Source of the DNA: Syntrophales bacterium
GTDB taxonomy: Bacteria; Desulfobacterota; Syntrophia; Syntrophales; CG2-30-49-12
Length of the DNA: 37,140 bases
Direction: 5' to 3'
NCBI GenBank assembly: GCA_030018935.1
Contig: JASEGZ010000017.1
Span: 1 to 37,140, forward strand
Under the pieces are notes generated by a model. The model saw only the letters and a list, made by a program, of their open reading frames with translations, searched no databases and had not been told where the DNA came from. Position numbers and translations under genes: made by a program. Shown in pieces: positions 6,588 through 15,115 of the stretch. Position 1 is the first letter of the stretch. The number at the start of each line of letters is the position of its first letter.

Positions 6588-8174
6588 ATGGAATCATGGG
6601 ATGTTTTAATTTATGACACCACCTTAAGAGATGGAACGCAGGGGGAGCAGATCAATTTTTCCGCTGAAGAAAAGCTGCGGATTGCGCAACGCCTGGATGA
6701 GATGGGCTTTCACTATGTTGAAGGTGGATGGCCGGGTTCCAATCCAAAAGACATGCGCTTTTTTGAACTGGCGAAAAAAATGACGTTCAGGCACACCCGT
6801 CTGACGGCGTTTGGAAGTACCAGAAAGCCAAACATCCGGCCTGAGAGCTGCCCGAATTTAAAGGCGATACTCGCTGCAGACACAGATACCGTGGCCATCT
6901 TTGGCAAGGCCTGGGACCTTCATGTCAATGAAATCCTTGGAATATCTCCCGACGAGAATCTCGCCATGATCCATGATTCTGTTGAGTATCTGAAATCAAA
7001 GGGAAAAGAGGTTATCTATGATGCGGAACATTTCTTCGACGGATATAAAAATAATCCCGGGTACGCATCCAACGTAATAAAAACCGCCTTCCAGGCCGGC
7101 GCCGATATGGTTGTCCTCTGTGACACCAACGGAGGTACACTGCCACACGAATTGACGTCAATCCTCGAAGAGGTCATATCTATTATCCCTCCACATAGGT
7201 TGGGTATTCATGCCCACAATGATTGCAGTCTTGCCGTAGCTAATTCCCTCGCGGCCGTTCGTGCGAACATCAAAATGGTACAGGGAACCATCAATGGTTA
7301 CGGAGAAAGATGCGGAAACGCCGATCTGATCTCTATTATCGGGAATCTCCAGCTTAAGATGAACAAGAGATGTCTGCCTGGATTATCTATCAGACAACTG
7401 ACCAATCTCTCCCATTATGTAAGCGATGTCGCAAATATCCCGCCCCTGAATGCAAGACCTTTTGTGGGCCGAAGCGCATTTGCCCACAAAGGGGGTGTTC
7501 ACGTCAGCGCCATAGCAAAGAATCCTGCGGCGTACGAACATATTAAACCTGAACTGGCCGGAAATAAACAAAGGGTACTGGTCTCAGACCTTGCGGGTAA
7601 AAGCAATATTGAATACAAGGCAAGAGAATTGGGTATTGACCTCGGTAAAGATGGTACCATCAGTAAAAAAATTGTCGAGGAGATAAAAAAAATGGAGGAT
7701 CAGGGATACCAGTTTGATGCCGCCGACGGTTCCCTCTCTCTCTTGATGAAGAAGATAACGGGTGAGTTTAGAGAACCGTTTACATTAGAGTACTTTCATG
7801 TTACTAACGCAAAAACAAAGAACAATCCACCTCTGTCTCAGGCCACGGTTAAAATATCGGTAGGTAGCGATGAGGAATTGACTGTTGCAGAGGGTAATGG
7901 CCCCGTTAATGCCCTTGATCATGCCCTTAGAAAGGCACTGACAAAATTCTATCCCCGTATTGGTGAGGTGCATTTAGTGGATTTTAAAGTCAGAACCATC
8001 GAAGGCGCTGAAGGGACAGCGGCAAAAGTAAGAGTCCTGATAGATTCAAGTGATGATAAGGAAATCTGGAGCACTATAGGGGTATCCACGAATATCATTG
8101 AGGCAAGCTGGCATGCCCTTGTGGATAGCATTCAGTATAAATTAAGTAAGGATGCATTGAACAAAAATGGGTAA
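6588..8174 (+). CDS. cimA: (R)-citramalate synthase
   Basis: This 528-residue enzyme condenses acetyl-CoA with pyruvate to (R)-citramalate, the first step of the threonine-independent route to isoleucine. The N-terminal catalytic TIM barrel has DTTLRDG at residues 10-16 and the metal-binding HAHND motif (in LGIHAHNDCSLA). The C-terminal part is the LeuA-type regulatory dimerisation domain (from about residue 390), where isoleucine feedback acts in characterised homologues. Length and the opening IYDTTLRDGTQGEQINFS fit CimA better than LeuA or homocitrate synthase. An open frame reaches back to TTG 6567, but AGAGAGG at 6574-6580 sits 7 nt before ATG 6588, and the TTG overlaps the terminator T-run. 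Expression is probably attenuated (see leader). Confidence 0.93.
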   Translation: MESWDVLIYDTTLRDGTQGEQINFSAEEKLRIAQRLDEMGFHYVEGGWPGSNPKDMRFFELAKKMTFRHTRLTAFGSTRKPNIRPESCPNLKAILAADTDTVAIFGKAWDLHVNEILGISPDENLAMIHDSVEYLKSKGKEVIYDAEHFFDGYKNNPGYASNVIKTAFQAGADMVVLCDTNGGTLPHELTSILEEVISIIPPHRLGIHAHNDCSLAVANSLAAVRANIKMVQGTINGYGERCGNADLISIIGNLQLKMNKRCLPGLSIRQLTNLSHYVSDVANIPPLNARPFVGRSAFAHKGGVHVSAIAKNPAAYEHIKPELAGNKQRVLVSDLAGKSNIEYKARELGIDLGKDGTISKKIVEEIKKMEDQGYQFDAADGSLSLLMKKITGEFREPFTLEYFHVTNAKTKNNPPLSQATVKISVGSDEELTVAEGNGPVNALDHALRKALTKFYPRIGEVHLVDFKVRTIEGAEGTAAKVRVLIDSSDDKEIWSTIGVSTNIIEASWHALVDSIQYKLSKDALNKNG

Positions 8175-8243
8175 CTATCCTCATTTCTGAAATAAGTTCA
8201 TTGATAATCTCTTTTATTGGGGGTATATTACTAACAATGCAAA

Positions 8244-8277
8244 GAGACCTTTGAAAAATCCAAATTTCAAAGGTCTC
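8244..8277. repeat. Hairpin between cimA and yciO-like gene
   Basis: GAGACCTTTGAAA (8244-8256) and TTTCAAAGGTCTC (8265-8277) form a perfect 13-bp stem with an 8-nt loop. No T-run follows on the plus strand. It may be a factor-assisted terminator for cimA or a structure in the leader of the next gene, whose ATG is 21 nt away. Confidence 0.65.
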
Positions 8278-8297
8278 ACAAATTACATATTTAATTC

Positions 8298-8930
8298 ATG
8301 GAATCAGATAAAAAAAGAAAAGCAGTAATACTGTCTATCAATAGCAAGAATCCCCAGAAGCGACTGATCAAGAAGGCTGTTGATATATTGCGGGATGGCG
8401 GTATCATTATATACCCGACTGATACAGTTTACGGGCTGGGATGTGACCTGTTCAATAAAAAGGGAATAGAAAAGATCTGCGAAATTAAAAAGAGAAGCAA
8501 AAAACAACCCTTAAGTTTCATCTGCGCAGACCTCAAGGACATAAGCCGCTACGCTCTCGTATCTGATTACGCCTATAAGATCATGAGACGTTTTCTGCCG
8601 GGACCCTATACTTTCATCCTTGAGGCATCAAGGCTTGTCCCAAAAATAATTCTCCCCAAAAGACAGACCACCGGCATCAGGGTGCCGGATAATCGCATCT
8701 GCCTTGCTCTCGTCAAAGAGCTGGGGCAGCCTATCATCAGTACCAGTGTAAAATCAGACGGTGATATCCTGGGCAATCCTTACGAGATCAAGGAAAAATT
8801 TTGGCATTGCGTGGATTTGATCATTGACGGGGACATAATGGTACCGGAACAATCCAGTGTTATCAGTCTTGTTGATGACAGGATCGAGATAATTAGAATT
8901 GGAAAAGGCGATGTATCCGCCCTTATATAA
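8298..8930 (+). CDS. YciO/TsaC (Sua5/YrdC) family protein
   Basis: This 210-residue protein is of the YrdC fold. The N-terminal part has GGIIIYPTDTVYGLGCD and KKRSKKQPLSF, the nucleotide and threonine-binding core seen in L-threonylcarbamoyladenylate synthases of the t6A tRNA-modification pathway. The conserved STSANxSG segment of TsaC is replaced by STSVKSDGD, and the PGPYTFIL segment is typical of the YciO subfamily, whose role is less certain than that of TsaC. It is therefore called by family, not as tsaC. No good Shine-Dalgarno precedes ATG 8298. It sits between cimA and the RNase G gene, with hairpins on both sides, so it may be transcribed alone. Confidence 0.85.
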   Translation: MESDKKRKAVILSINSKNPQKRLIKKAVDILRDGGIIIYPTDTVYGLGCDLFNKKGIEKICEIKKRSKKQPLSFICADLKDISRYALVSDYAYKIMRRFLPGPYTFILEASRLVPKIILPKRQTTGIRVPDNRICLALVKELGQPIISTSVKSDGDILGNPYEIKEKFWHCVDLIIDGDIMVPEQSSVISLVDDRIEIIRIGKGDVSALI

Positions 8931-8937
8931 AAATACC

Positions 8938-9119
8938 GTAACTACTCAGGTTAATAGGGGCAGAGGCACAGAGGCACAGAGGCACAAAGAAAAAAATGAG
9001 GCTAATTAAGTCGAGAGATAGAACGAATGCTTAGCAGTTTAATAGGGAAGTTAAACAGCAAATAGGTTTAGACAACTTTGTGCCTCTGTGCCTTTGTCTC
9101 TTTGTGCCTGAATAGTTAC
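8938..9119. repeat. MITE-like element, copy A (182 bp)
   Basis: The ends are imperfect inverted repeats: GTAACTACTCAGG at 8938-8950 and CCTGAATAGTTAC at 9107-9119 (12 of 13 match). Inside are three iterations of GAGGCACA next to the left end and the complementary TGTGCCTCTGTGCC near the right end, so the element can fold into a long hairpin. Its internal segment ATGCTTAGCAGTTTAAT is found reverse-complemented in the copy at 32004-32142. It has no ORF. No clear target-site duplication is seen. Confidence 0.75.
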
Positions 9120-9144
9120 AATTTGGGTTCATAAAAGGATTGTT

Positions 9145-10965
9145 ATGAAAAAGGAAATGCTGATCAACGCTGTTCACCACGAACAGAAGCGTATGGCCGT
9201 TGTGGATGACGGCAAGTTAGTAGAATTTAATATCCAGATGAGTTTCAAAGAGCCAATCACGGGGAATATTTACAAGAGCATCGTTTTAAAGGTCGAACGT
9301 GGTCTCCATGCAGCCTTTGTAAATTATGGCGGGAAAAAGGACGGTTTCCTGCCCCTGCACGATGTCAGTCCTGAGTACTTTACAGAACAAAATGGAAGAG
9401 AAGATAGTTATGGCAGATGCTCCCTCAAGAATGGACAGGAAGTTCTTGTCCAGGTATTGAGAGAGGTTGGTGAACATAAGGGAGCTCTGCTTACCGCCTA
9501 CATATCATTACCTGGGCGGTACCTTGTCCTGCTGCCAAATAGGCAGTGCGTAGGCATCTCTCGAAAGATAGAAGATGAAGGAGAACGCGAACGGCTAAAG
9601 GCACTTGTGGAACAGATTAAAATAGATGAAGGTGTTGGCTTTATCGTTCGTACCGCCGGTATGAATAGAACCAAACAGGAACTTTCCCGTGATTATCAAC
9701 ACCTCTCAAGGCTGTGGAAAGAGATCCAGAAGAGGGCGAATACCGCCTCCGCTCCTGCATTGATCTATCAGGAAAGCGATTTTGGCATCCGTTCCCTGCG
9801 TGATTATTTCACATCGGAAATCGAGGAAATTCTGGTAGACGATTTTGAAACATTCAGAAAAATGAGGGTTTACTGTAAAGCCGTTGCACCCAGAAATGTA
9901 AAAATGATCAAACTCTATAAAGATAAAGCCCCTATCTTCGACAGATACCAGCTTGAAAACCAGATTCGCGCCATTTACCAGGAACGGGTAGATCTGAAAT
10001 CTGGTGGATCTATCATTATCAATCCAACAGAGGCTATGACCACGATTGATGTAAACTCAGGAAGGGCTTCCAGTAAAAGAAATGTCGAGGAAACAGCCTT
10101 CAGGACAAACCTTAAAGCTGCCGAGGAGATTGCCAGACAGCTCCGTTTACGAGATCTGGGAGGTTTGATCGTCATTGACTTTATTGATATGAGGGATCGT
10201 AAACATGAAGCGGAGGTGGAAAAGACATTTAAAAAGGCTTTGAGTTTAGACAGGGCGAGGATACAGTTGTCGCGTATATCGAGGTTTGGCATCCTTGAAC
10301 TCTCGAGACAGAAGAAGCAATCAACAATCCAGGAGATCAGTTATACAACTTGCCCTTTCTGTAAGGGAAGGGGGGTAAGGCCGTCGTTGGAATATACAGC
10401 CCTTTCCGCTTTTAGAAAAATCGAATCAGAGGCGGTAAAGGGGGTTGCCTCTTCTCTTAAAGTCACCCTCTCCTATGAGGTAGCCGACTATCTGTTAAAT
10501 CAGAAGCGCAGCGAGATCTCTAAACTGGAAACTCTATACAATATGTCCCTTTATATATCGGGCAGCCCGGATATGGCATGGGACGGGATGGACATTAAAG
10601 AGACCAGCAGAGATGTTACCCAGGAAACGCCTGAAGAGGAAAAGTATCAATTATTAAAAATAACAGATAAACTGGAAGAAGGCGCCATTGAAGTGGTAAC
10701 GGAGACGTTAACTCACGTTGTTGAGGCGGATGAACAAGCACAAAAAGACGTCGCCTTGCCGGAAAAAGCTATTGAATCACCCAGGAAGAGGTCACACTGG
10801 AGACCCAGATACAGAAGAAAGAAATCGGGTCAAAAAGCAATAGAATCGAAAACAGAAATGCCTCCTGAGGAAACAGACAGAACAATTGCTCAAGAGGAAA
10901 AAGAAAGTGGGATACTCCCCTTGGTCGCCCCTGAGGGAACAAGAGAAGGCGAACTACCGGTATGA
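9145..10965 (+). CDS. rng: Ribonuclease G/E family endoribonuclease
   Basis: This 606-residue enzyme cleaves single-stranded A/U-rich RNA and processes rRNA and mRNA. An S1-like RNA-binding domain occupies roughly residues 35-125 (with HAAFVNYGGKKDGFLPLHDV). The DNase I-like catalytic part has D302 (TIDVNSGR) and D345 (IVIDFIDM), the Mg ligands equivalent to D303 and D346 of E. coli RNase E. C403 and C406 in CPFCKGRG form the zinc link used for dimerisation. Beyond about residue 500 there is only a charged, low-complexity tail (RKRSHWRPRYRRKKSGQ), far shorter than the RNase E degradosome scaffold. RNase G is therefore the better name. The start has AAAGGA upstream. The gene is convergent with nusB, 7 bp apart, with no terminator seen between them. 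Confidence 0.92.
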   Translation: MKKEMLINAVHHEQKRMAVVDDGKLVEFNIQMSFKEPITGNIYKSIVLKVERGLHAAFVNYGGKKDGFLPLHDVSPEYFTEQNGREDSYGRCSLKNGQEVLVQVLREVGEHKGALLTAYISLPGRYLVLLPNRQCVGISRKIEDEGERERLKALVEQIKIDEGVGFIVRTAGMNRTKQELSRDYQHLSRLWKEIQKRANTASAPALIYQESDFGIRSLRDYFTSEIEEILVDDFETFRKMRVYCKAVAPRNVKMIKLYKDKAPIFDRYQLENQIRAIYQERVDLKSGGSIIINPTEAMTTIDVNSGRASSKRNVEETAFRTNLKAAEEIARQLRLRDLGGLIVIDFIDMRDRKHEAEVEKTFKKALSLDRARIQLSRISRFGILELSRQKKQSTIQEISYTTCPFCKGRGVRPSLEYTALSAFRKIESEAVKGVASSLKVTLSYEVADYLLNQKRSEISKLETLYNMSLYISGSPDMAWDGMDIKETSRDVTQETPEEEKYQLLKITDKLEEGAIEVVTETLTHVVEADEQAQKDVALPEKAIESPRKRSHWRPRYRRKKSGQKAIESKTEMPPEETDRTIAQEEKESGILPLVAPEGTREGELPV

Positions 10966-10972
10966 AACGCAC

Positions 10973-11419
10973 TTATTTTCCAGTGGCTCTGGTGACATCT
11001 TGATCTGAATCTTTCTTGCACAATTTTGCATACAGGGCATCAAGGATACCATTGATAAAAGCGCCGGAATTCTCGGAACCATAGAGTTTGCCGAGGTCTA
11101 TCGCTTCGTTGAGCGTAACCTTTGGGGGAATATCGTTACAGTACAGAAGCTCGTAGACAGCCATACGGAGGATGCTTTTGTCAACCCTCGACATCCTGGC
11201 AAGCGACCAGTTTTCAGAACAACTGCTAATAAGACTATCTATCTGATCTCTGTTCTTCCAGGTACCTTCTATCAAAAGAGAGGAGAATTCTCCGGCCCTT
11301 TTGTGGGCCTCAAAGTTGTTCCAGAAAAGTTCAACCGCCTCTTTGACGTCTATATTTAAAATGTCAAGCTCATAAAGAACCTTTAAGGCGACTTCTCTTG
11401 CCTTCCTTCTCTGACGCAT
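10973..11419 (-). CDS. nusB: Transcription antitermination factor NusB
   Basis: The 148-residue all-helical NusB opens with RRKAREVALKVLYELDI and has the conserved ILRMAVYELLY and VTLNEAIDLGKLYG segments. NusB binds boxA RNA with S10 (NusE) and supports rRNA antitermination. Length and motifs fit the family throughout. It is the last gene of the minus-strand rib run, 117 bp after ribH. The ribH-nusB neighbourhood is common across proteobacteria. The spacer before it carries a heptamer repeat and a small hairpin and no obvious promoter. Confidence 0.95.
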   Translation of the reverse strand: MRQRRKAREVALKVLYELDILNIDVKEAVELFWNNFEAHKRAGEFSSLLIEGTWKNRDQIDSLISSCSENWSLARMSRVDKSILRMAVYELLYCNDIPPKVTLNEAIDLGKLYGSENSGAFINGILDALYAKLCKKDSDQDVTRATGK

Positions 11420-11438
11420 TTATTCCTTGGCCTATTAC

Positions 11439-11506
11439 AGTAGTCAGCAGTCAGTGCTCAATAACCAGGAATCAGACTGAAAGATGACCGACAGGCGGGA
11501 CGCCTG
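11439..11506. repeat. Heptamer-like repeat and hairpin between ribH and nusB
   Basis: AGTAGTCAGCAGTCAGTGC (from 11439) iterates a GTCAGNA-like 7-mer with decay. CAGGCG-GGA-CGCCTG (11492-11506) forms a 6-bp hairpin with a 3-nt loop. The first part resembles the array at 29697-29733. Confidence 0.5.
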
Positions 11507-11536
11507 CCCTCTTTGACTGACCACCCATTCTGGTCT

Positions 11537-12001
11537 TTATAATTTTCTAAAAAGATCAATCATTTCGATGGCTGATATCGCGGCGTTCCATCCCATGTTT
11601 CCCGCTTTTGTGCCCGCCCTTTCAATCGCCTGTTCAATGGTATCAGTGGTCAACACACCGAAGGCGATGGGCACCTCCGTCTCTAAACTCACATTAGCGA
11701 TCCCCTTTGAGACTTCGGCACTGATGTACTCAAAATGGGGCGTGGCCCCCCTGATGACCGCACCGAGACAGATCACGGCGTCAAACCGTCCGCTCTTGGC
11801 CAGTTTCTTGGCTGTGAGGGGTAACTCAAAGGCGCCGGGAACTTTATAGATACGGATGTTCTTTTCGTTAGCCCCCGCCCTTGTCAGGGCATCAACGGCA
11901 CCGTCAATCAGCCTTCCGCAGATAAAATCATTAAAACGACTGGCCACGATGCCAAACTTCATCCCTGTGGCTATAATTTTTCCTTCTATGATCTCCGGCA
12001 T
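11537..12001 (-). CDS. ribH: 6,7-dimethyl-8-ribityllumazine synthase
   Basis: This 154-residue enzyme joins the pyrimidinedione intermediate with 3,4-dihydroxy-2-butanone 4-phosphate to give lumazine, the penultimate step of riboflavin synthesis, and usually assembles as a 60-mer or smaller oligomer. Visible motifs are [37 protein letters not shown] (with the catalytic His) and [20 protein letters not shown], covering the full family length. The start is supported by GAGAGGAG a few bases upstream. It follows ribBA in the same direction, separated by 134 bp that contain an inverted-repeat element. Confidence 0.96.
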   Translation of the reverse strand: MPEIIEGKIIATGMKFGIVASRFNDFICGRLIDGAVDALTRAGANEKNIRIYKVPGAFELPLTAKKLAKSGRFDAVICLGAVIRGATPHFEYISAEVSKGIANVSLETEVPIAFGVLTTDTIEQAIERAGTKAGNMGWNAAISAIEMIDLFRKL

Positions 12002-12031
12002 AATCTTCTCCTCTCAACGAAATATTGCAAG

Positions 12032-12129
12032 CGTTCACAGGGGCCAAGGGTCGGGGGTCGGGGCCTGGTTTTCTTCTCGATAGCTTTTTATCATCATTGG
12101 TTTTCCCTAATCCCTGACCCCTGTAAACG
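12032..12129. repeat. 98-bp inverted-repeat element between ribBA and ribH
   Basis: CGTTCACAGGGGCCAAGGG (12032-12050) is nearly the reverse complement of CCCTGACCCCTGTAAACG (12112-12129). The interior has iterated GGGTCGG-like units next to the left arm. No ORF. It looks like another small non-autonomous insertion in an intergenic space. Confidence 0.6.
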
Positions 12130-12135
12130 GTTATC

Positions 12136-13338
12136 CTATATTTTCAGCATATGCCCCATTTTCTTCTTTTTTGTTACCAGATAATGGAGATTGTTCTTGT
12201 TGGGTTCGATCTCGATAGGAACACGCCCGGTGACGGTCATGCCGTAACCCTCAAGGCCAACGATCTTTTTGGGGTTATTGGTCATCAGGCGCATCTTTCT
12301 GACACCCAGATCAACAAGGATCTGGGCGCCGATACCATAGTCTCTCAAATCCGCCTTAAAACCGAGAGCGATATTGGCCTCCACGGTATCTTTCCCGTGT
12401 TCCTGTAATTCATAAGCCCTGATCTTGTTGACCAGGCCGATTCCCCTTCCTTCCTGATGCATGTATACAATGACACCTTTGCCTGCTTCCTCTACCATCT
12501 TCATGGCCGTATGAAGCTGTTCGCCACAGTCGCACCTCTCGGATCCGAAGACATCACTGGTCAGACATTCCGAATGTACCCTTACCAGCACCTCGTCTTC
12601 CGGAGTGATCTCACCCTTAACCAGGGCCGCGTGTTTCATGTCATCCACATCATTTTCGTAAACGACGATTTTGAATTCACCACCGTATCGAGTGGGAATG
12701 GTAGCTGTCGCCACCCTCCTGATCAGGGATTCATTCTGCATCCTGAAATTGATGAGATCGGCAATGGTTACAATCTTTAGGCCATGTTCCTTTGAAAAAG
12801 CCTCCAGGTCCGGCATCCGCGCCATGGTCCCATCGTCCTTCATGATCTCGCAGATCACGGCGGCGGGTTTCAGACCGGCCAGGCGGGCCAGGTCCACAGA
12901 ACCCTCCGTCTGGCCGGTTCTTACCAGTACCCCCCCTTTTCTGGCACGAATGGGAAAGACATGTCCCGGACTGACCAGGTCATCCGGTTTGACGTCGTCG
13001 GCAACGGCCGTCCGGACTGTCCTGGCCCTGTCGGCAGCAGAAATCCCCGTGGTCACACCATGTTTCGCCTCGATAGAAACGGTAAATGCCGTCCCGAAAC
13101 GCGACCGATTGTCCCTTACCATGGGGAAAAGGTTCAGCTTATCAGCAAGCTCTCCATTCATGGGGAGGCAGATCAGTCCCCTTCCGTATCTGGCCATGAA
13201 ATTAATTGCTTCTGCCGTCACAGATTCCGCCGCCATGCAGAGGTCACCTTCGTTTTCTCTGTCCTCATCATCCACCAAGATAACCATTTTGCCGTTTTTA
13301 ATATCTTCAATGGCCTCCTGGATTGTACTCACACCCAT
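12136..13338 (-). CDS. ribBA: Bifunctional DHBP synthase / GTP cyclohydrolase II
   Basis: A 400-residue fusion supplying both precursors of riboflavin. The N-terminal RibB part (residues about 1-200) makes 3,4-dihydroxy-2-butanone 4-phosphate from ribulose 5-phosphate and shows [12 protein letters not shown], the [10 protein letters not shown] region and SPGHVFPI. The C-terminal RibA part (about 205-400) opens GTP and carries the zinc motif [15 protein letters not shown] and HQEGRGIGL. Both active sites look intact. It lies 37 bp after ribE in the same direction. No FMN riboswitch is seen ahead of ribE or ribBA. Confidence 0.97.
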   Translation of the reverse strand: MGVSTIQEAIEDIKNGKMVILVDDEDRENEGDLCMAAESVTAEAINFMARYGRGLICLPMNGELADKLNLFPMVRDNRSRFGTAFTVSIEAKHGVTTGISAADRARTVRTAVADDVKPDDLVSPGHVFPIRARKGGVLVRTGQTEGSVDLARLAGLKPAAVICEIMKDDGTMARMPDLEAFSKEHGLKIVTIADLINFRMQNESLIRRVATATIPTRYGGEFKIVVYENDVDDMKHAALVKGEITPEDEVLVRVHSECLTSDVFGSERCDCGEQLHTAMKMVEEAGKGVIVYMHQEGRGIGLVNKIRAYELQEHGKDTVEANIALGFKADLRDYGIGAQILVDLGVRKMRLMTNNPKKIVGLEGYGMTVTGRVPIEIEPNKNNLHYLVTKKKKMGHMLKI

Positions 13339-13375
13339 ATATCTTCACCATCCCTGTATAATTGATTTCAATTCT

Positions 13376-14023
13376 TCACTTTAAAAACCCATGTTTCGCC
13401 AGAAAATCCGTATCAAACCCCCGGGAGAGATCTTTCTTATGGTTGAGGAGTTTCTCCACATACTTTCCCAGGATATCTGTTTCTATATTAACTATGTCTG
13501 ACACTTTCTTCAACCCCAAGGTAGTCACCCGGGCCGTATGGGGAATTATATTAACATAAAATCTATTTTTTTTACACCGATTTACCGTCAAACTTACTCC
13601 GTCAACCGCTAGCGAACCCTTTTCCACGATATAGCGCATTAACTTTTCATCAATCTCCACACCAAACTGGATAGAACCGGATTTCATGATCTTTTCCTGA
13701 ATTTTTCCTATTCCATCCACATGGCCGAGGACAATATGCCCACCCAGGGGATCAGCCAATCGTAAGGCCTTTTCCAGATTTACCTTGTCTCCCGTCTTCA
13801 GTGTTTTGAGGTTTGTTCTTGCCAATGTCTCTGATGATACGTCCGCTGTAAAACTCCTGCCGCTTTTTGTAGTCACCGTAAGACAGGCGCCATTAACGGC
13901 TACACTATCACCAACCTTGAGGTCATCAAGGTTCATAGGTGTATCAATCTCCAGCAGGACATCTTCTCCCCTTCTGGTCATTTTCCCGATGGAACCGATG
14001 GCTTCTATGATACCGGTAAACAT
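13376..14023 (-). CDS. ribE: Riboflavin synthase alpha chain
   Basis: This 215-residue enzyme dismutates two 6,7-dimethyl-8-ribityllumazine molecules into riboflavin and the pyrimidinedione. It shows the two tandem lumazine-binding repeats: [13 protein letters not shown] with VNGACLTV in the first, and [11 protein letters not shown] with VDGVSLTVN in the second. Length is normal. It lies 57 bp after nrdR. In relatives ribD (deaminase-reductase) normally sits between nrdR and ribE, but there is no room for it here. Confidence 0.96.
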   Translation of the reverse strand: MFTGIIEAIGSIGKMTRRGEDVLLEIDTPMNLDDLKVGDSVAVNGACLTVTTKSGRSFTADVSSETLARTNLKTLKTGDKVNLEKALRLADPLGGHIVLGHVDGIGKIQEKIMKSGSIQFGVEIDEKLMRYIVEKGSLAVDGVSLTVNRCKKNRFYVNIIPHTARVTTLGLKKVSDIVNIETDILGKYVEKLLNHKKDLSRGFDTDFLAKHGFLK

Positions 14024-14080
14024 ATTATCCTTACAATAGATAAACAGTCAACGGTAAGCAGCAGTATGAGTGATGAATCT

Positions 14081-14554
14081 TTACTGTTCGCTGCTTGCCT
14101 TATTGGTACTCAGGAAGGTTTTGAGTTCCTTCAAGAATTCACTAACATCACGGAATTCCCTGTATACCGAGGCGAACCTCACATAAGCAATCCCGTCAAG
14201 TTTCTGGAGCTCTCCCATGACCTTCTCTCCTATGACAGACGAAGGAATTTCTTTTCCATAAAACTTCTGGCAGCCTTGCTCGATATTCTCCACGATACTC
14301 TCAATAGCCTCGATACTGATGGGACGTTTTTCACATGCCTTTTTGATACCGACGAGTATTTTTGTCCTCTCAAAAGGTTCTCTACGGCCATCCTTTTTGA
14401 CCACTACGGGGAGGACCTCTTCGACGAATTCGTAAGTGGTAAAGCGACCTTCACAAGCGAGACACCCACGCCGCCTCCGAATGGCGCTGCCATCCTTGCG
14501 AACACGTGAATCAATTACCCTGTTCTCCGCACTTCCACAAAAGGGACATTTCAT
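14081..14554 (-). CDS. nrdR: Transcriptional repressor NrdR
   Basis: This 157-residue nucleotide-sensing repressor controls ribonucleotide reductase genes. The N-terminal zinc ribbon MKCPFCGS with [12 protein letters not shown] supplies four Cys. The ATP-cone follows from about residue 49 ([24 protein letters not shown], quoted in part: [13 protein letters not shown]). Its start overlaps the stop of the dCMP deaminase gene by 4 bp (ATGA), which suggests translational coupling. No ribonucleotide reductase gene is in the window, so the regulatory targets lie elsewhere. Confidence 0.96.
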   Translation of the reverse strand: MKCPFCGSAENRVIDSRVRKDGSAIRRRRGCLACEGRFTTYEFVEEVLPVVVKKDGRREPFERTKILVGIKKACEKRPISIEAIESIVENIEQGCQKFYGKEIPSSVIGEKVMGELQKLDGIAYVRFASVYREFRDVSEFLKELKTFLSTNKASSEQ

Positions 14555-15039
14555 AACTGAGATACCTTGATACCGGTTTCCTGGAACATTTCCTCAGCCA
14601 TCTTATCCATGTAACCTTCCCGGAAAACGACCCTGATGATGCCTCCATTGATGAGCATTTTTGTACAGATGATACAGGGATGATTGGTGCAGTAAAGGGT
14701 TGCTCCCTTCACGCTCACCCCGTGGAGGGCAGCCTGGATAAGGGCATTCTGTTCGGCATGGAGTCCCCGGCAGAGTTCATGACGTTCGCCGGAAGGAATT
14801 CCGAGTTGTTCCCGCAAACATCCAATATCCACGCAGTGACGCATTCCCGTTGGGGCGCCGTTATAGCCTGTGGTCAATATCCTCCGTTCTCTGACCAGAA
14901 GGGCGCCGACGGCACGCCTCCGACACGTAGAACGTCTTGCCACAAGTTCCACGATATCCATGAAGTATTCATCCCAGTCTGGCCGGAGAGTTTTCTGACC
15001 CGTCCCCCGGCCAGGGGAGGTAAATGTATTATCTGTCAT
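14551..15039 (-). CDS. dCMP deaminase (ComEB-like)
   Basis: This 162-residue zinc deaminase converts dCMP to dUMP for thymidylate synthesis. The active-site signature [11 protein letters not shown] supplies the zinc His and catalytic Glu, and [13 protein letters not shown] the two zinc Cys. The added Cys/His pair in the middle ([11 protein letters not shown]) is typical of dCMP deaminases and separates it from RibD deaminase domains and tRNA-adenosine deaminases. It lies between glyA and nrdR and overlaps nrdR by 4 bp. glyA, this enzyme and nrdR all concern one-carbon or nucleotide supply. Confidence 0.9.
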   Translation of the reverse strand: MTDNTFTSPGRGTGQKTLRPDWDEYFMDIVELVARRSTCRRRAVGALLVRERRILTTGYNGAPTGMRHCVDIGCLREQLGIPSGERHELCRGLHAEQNALIQAALHGVSVKGATLYCTNHPCIICTKMLINGGIIRVVFREGYMDKMAEEMFQETGIKVSQL

Positions 15040-15056
15040 CTTTCATCTTTATATAT

Positions 15057-15115
15057 CATACGTCGTACGTCTTTTGACATACGACATACGACTTACGACT
15101 TACGACTTACGACTT
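15057..15115. repeat. Heptanucleotide repeat array running into glyA
   Basis: From about 15081 the 7-mer ACGACTT (with ACGACAT variants) repeats five times without a break to 15115. A related inverted part, ACGTCGTACGTC, lies just before it. The array crosses the glyA stop, so three heptamers (15093-15113) encode the last six residues and the stop of glyA. Related arrays lie at 24886-24949 and 33323-33418. Confidence 0.85.

Noticed and set aside
8938-9119. CRISPR-like reading of the GAGGCACA repeats.
   Set aside because: The units are contiguous 8-mers without spacers, inside an element with terminal inverted repeats, and there are no cas genes.
12671-13384. A 237-codon plus-strand frame over ribBA.
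   Set aside because: It is antisense to clearly conserved RibB and RibA motifs and has no family features.
13339-14080. FMN riboswitch for the rib genes.
   Set aside because: The spacers ahead of ribBA (37 bp) and ribE (57 bp) are too short, and no riboswitch core is visible.
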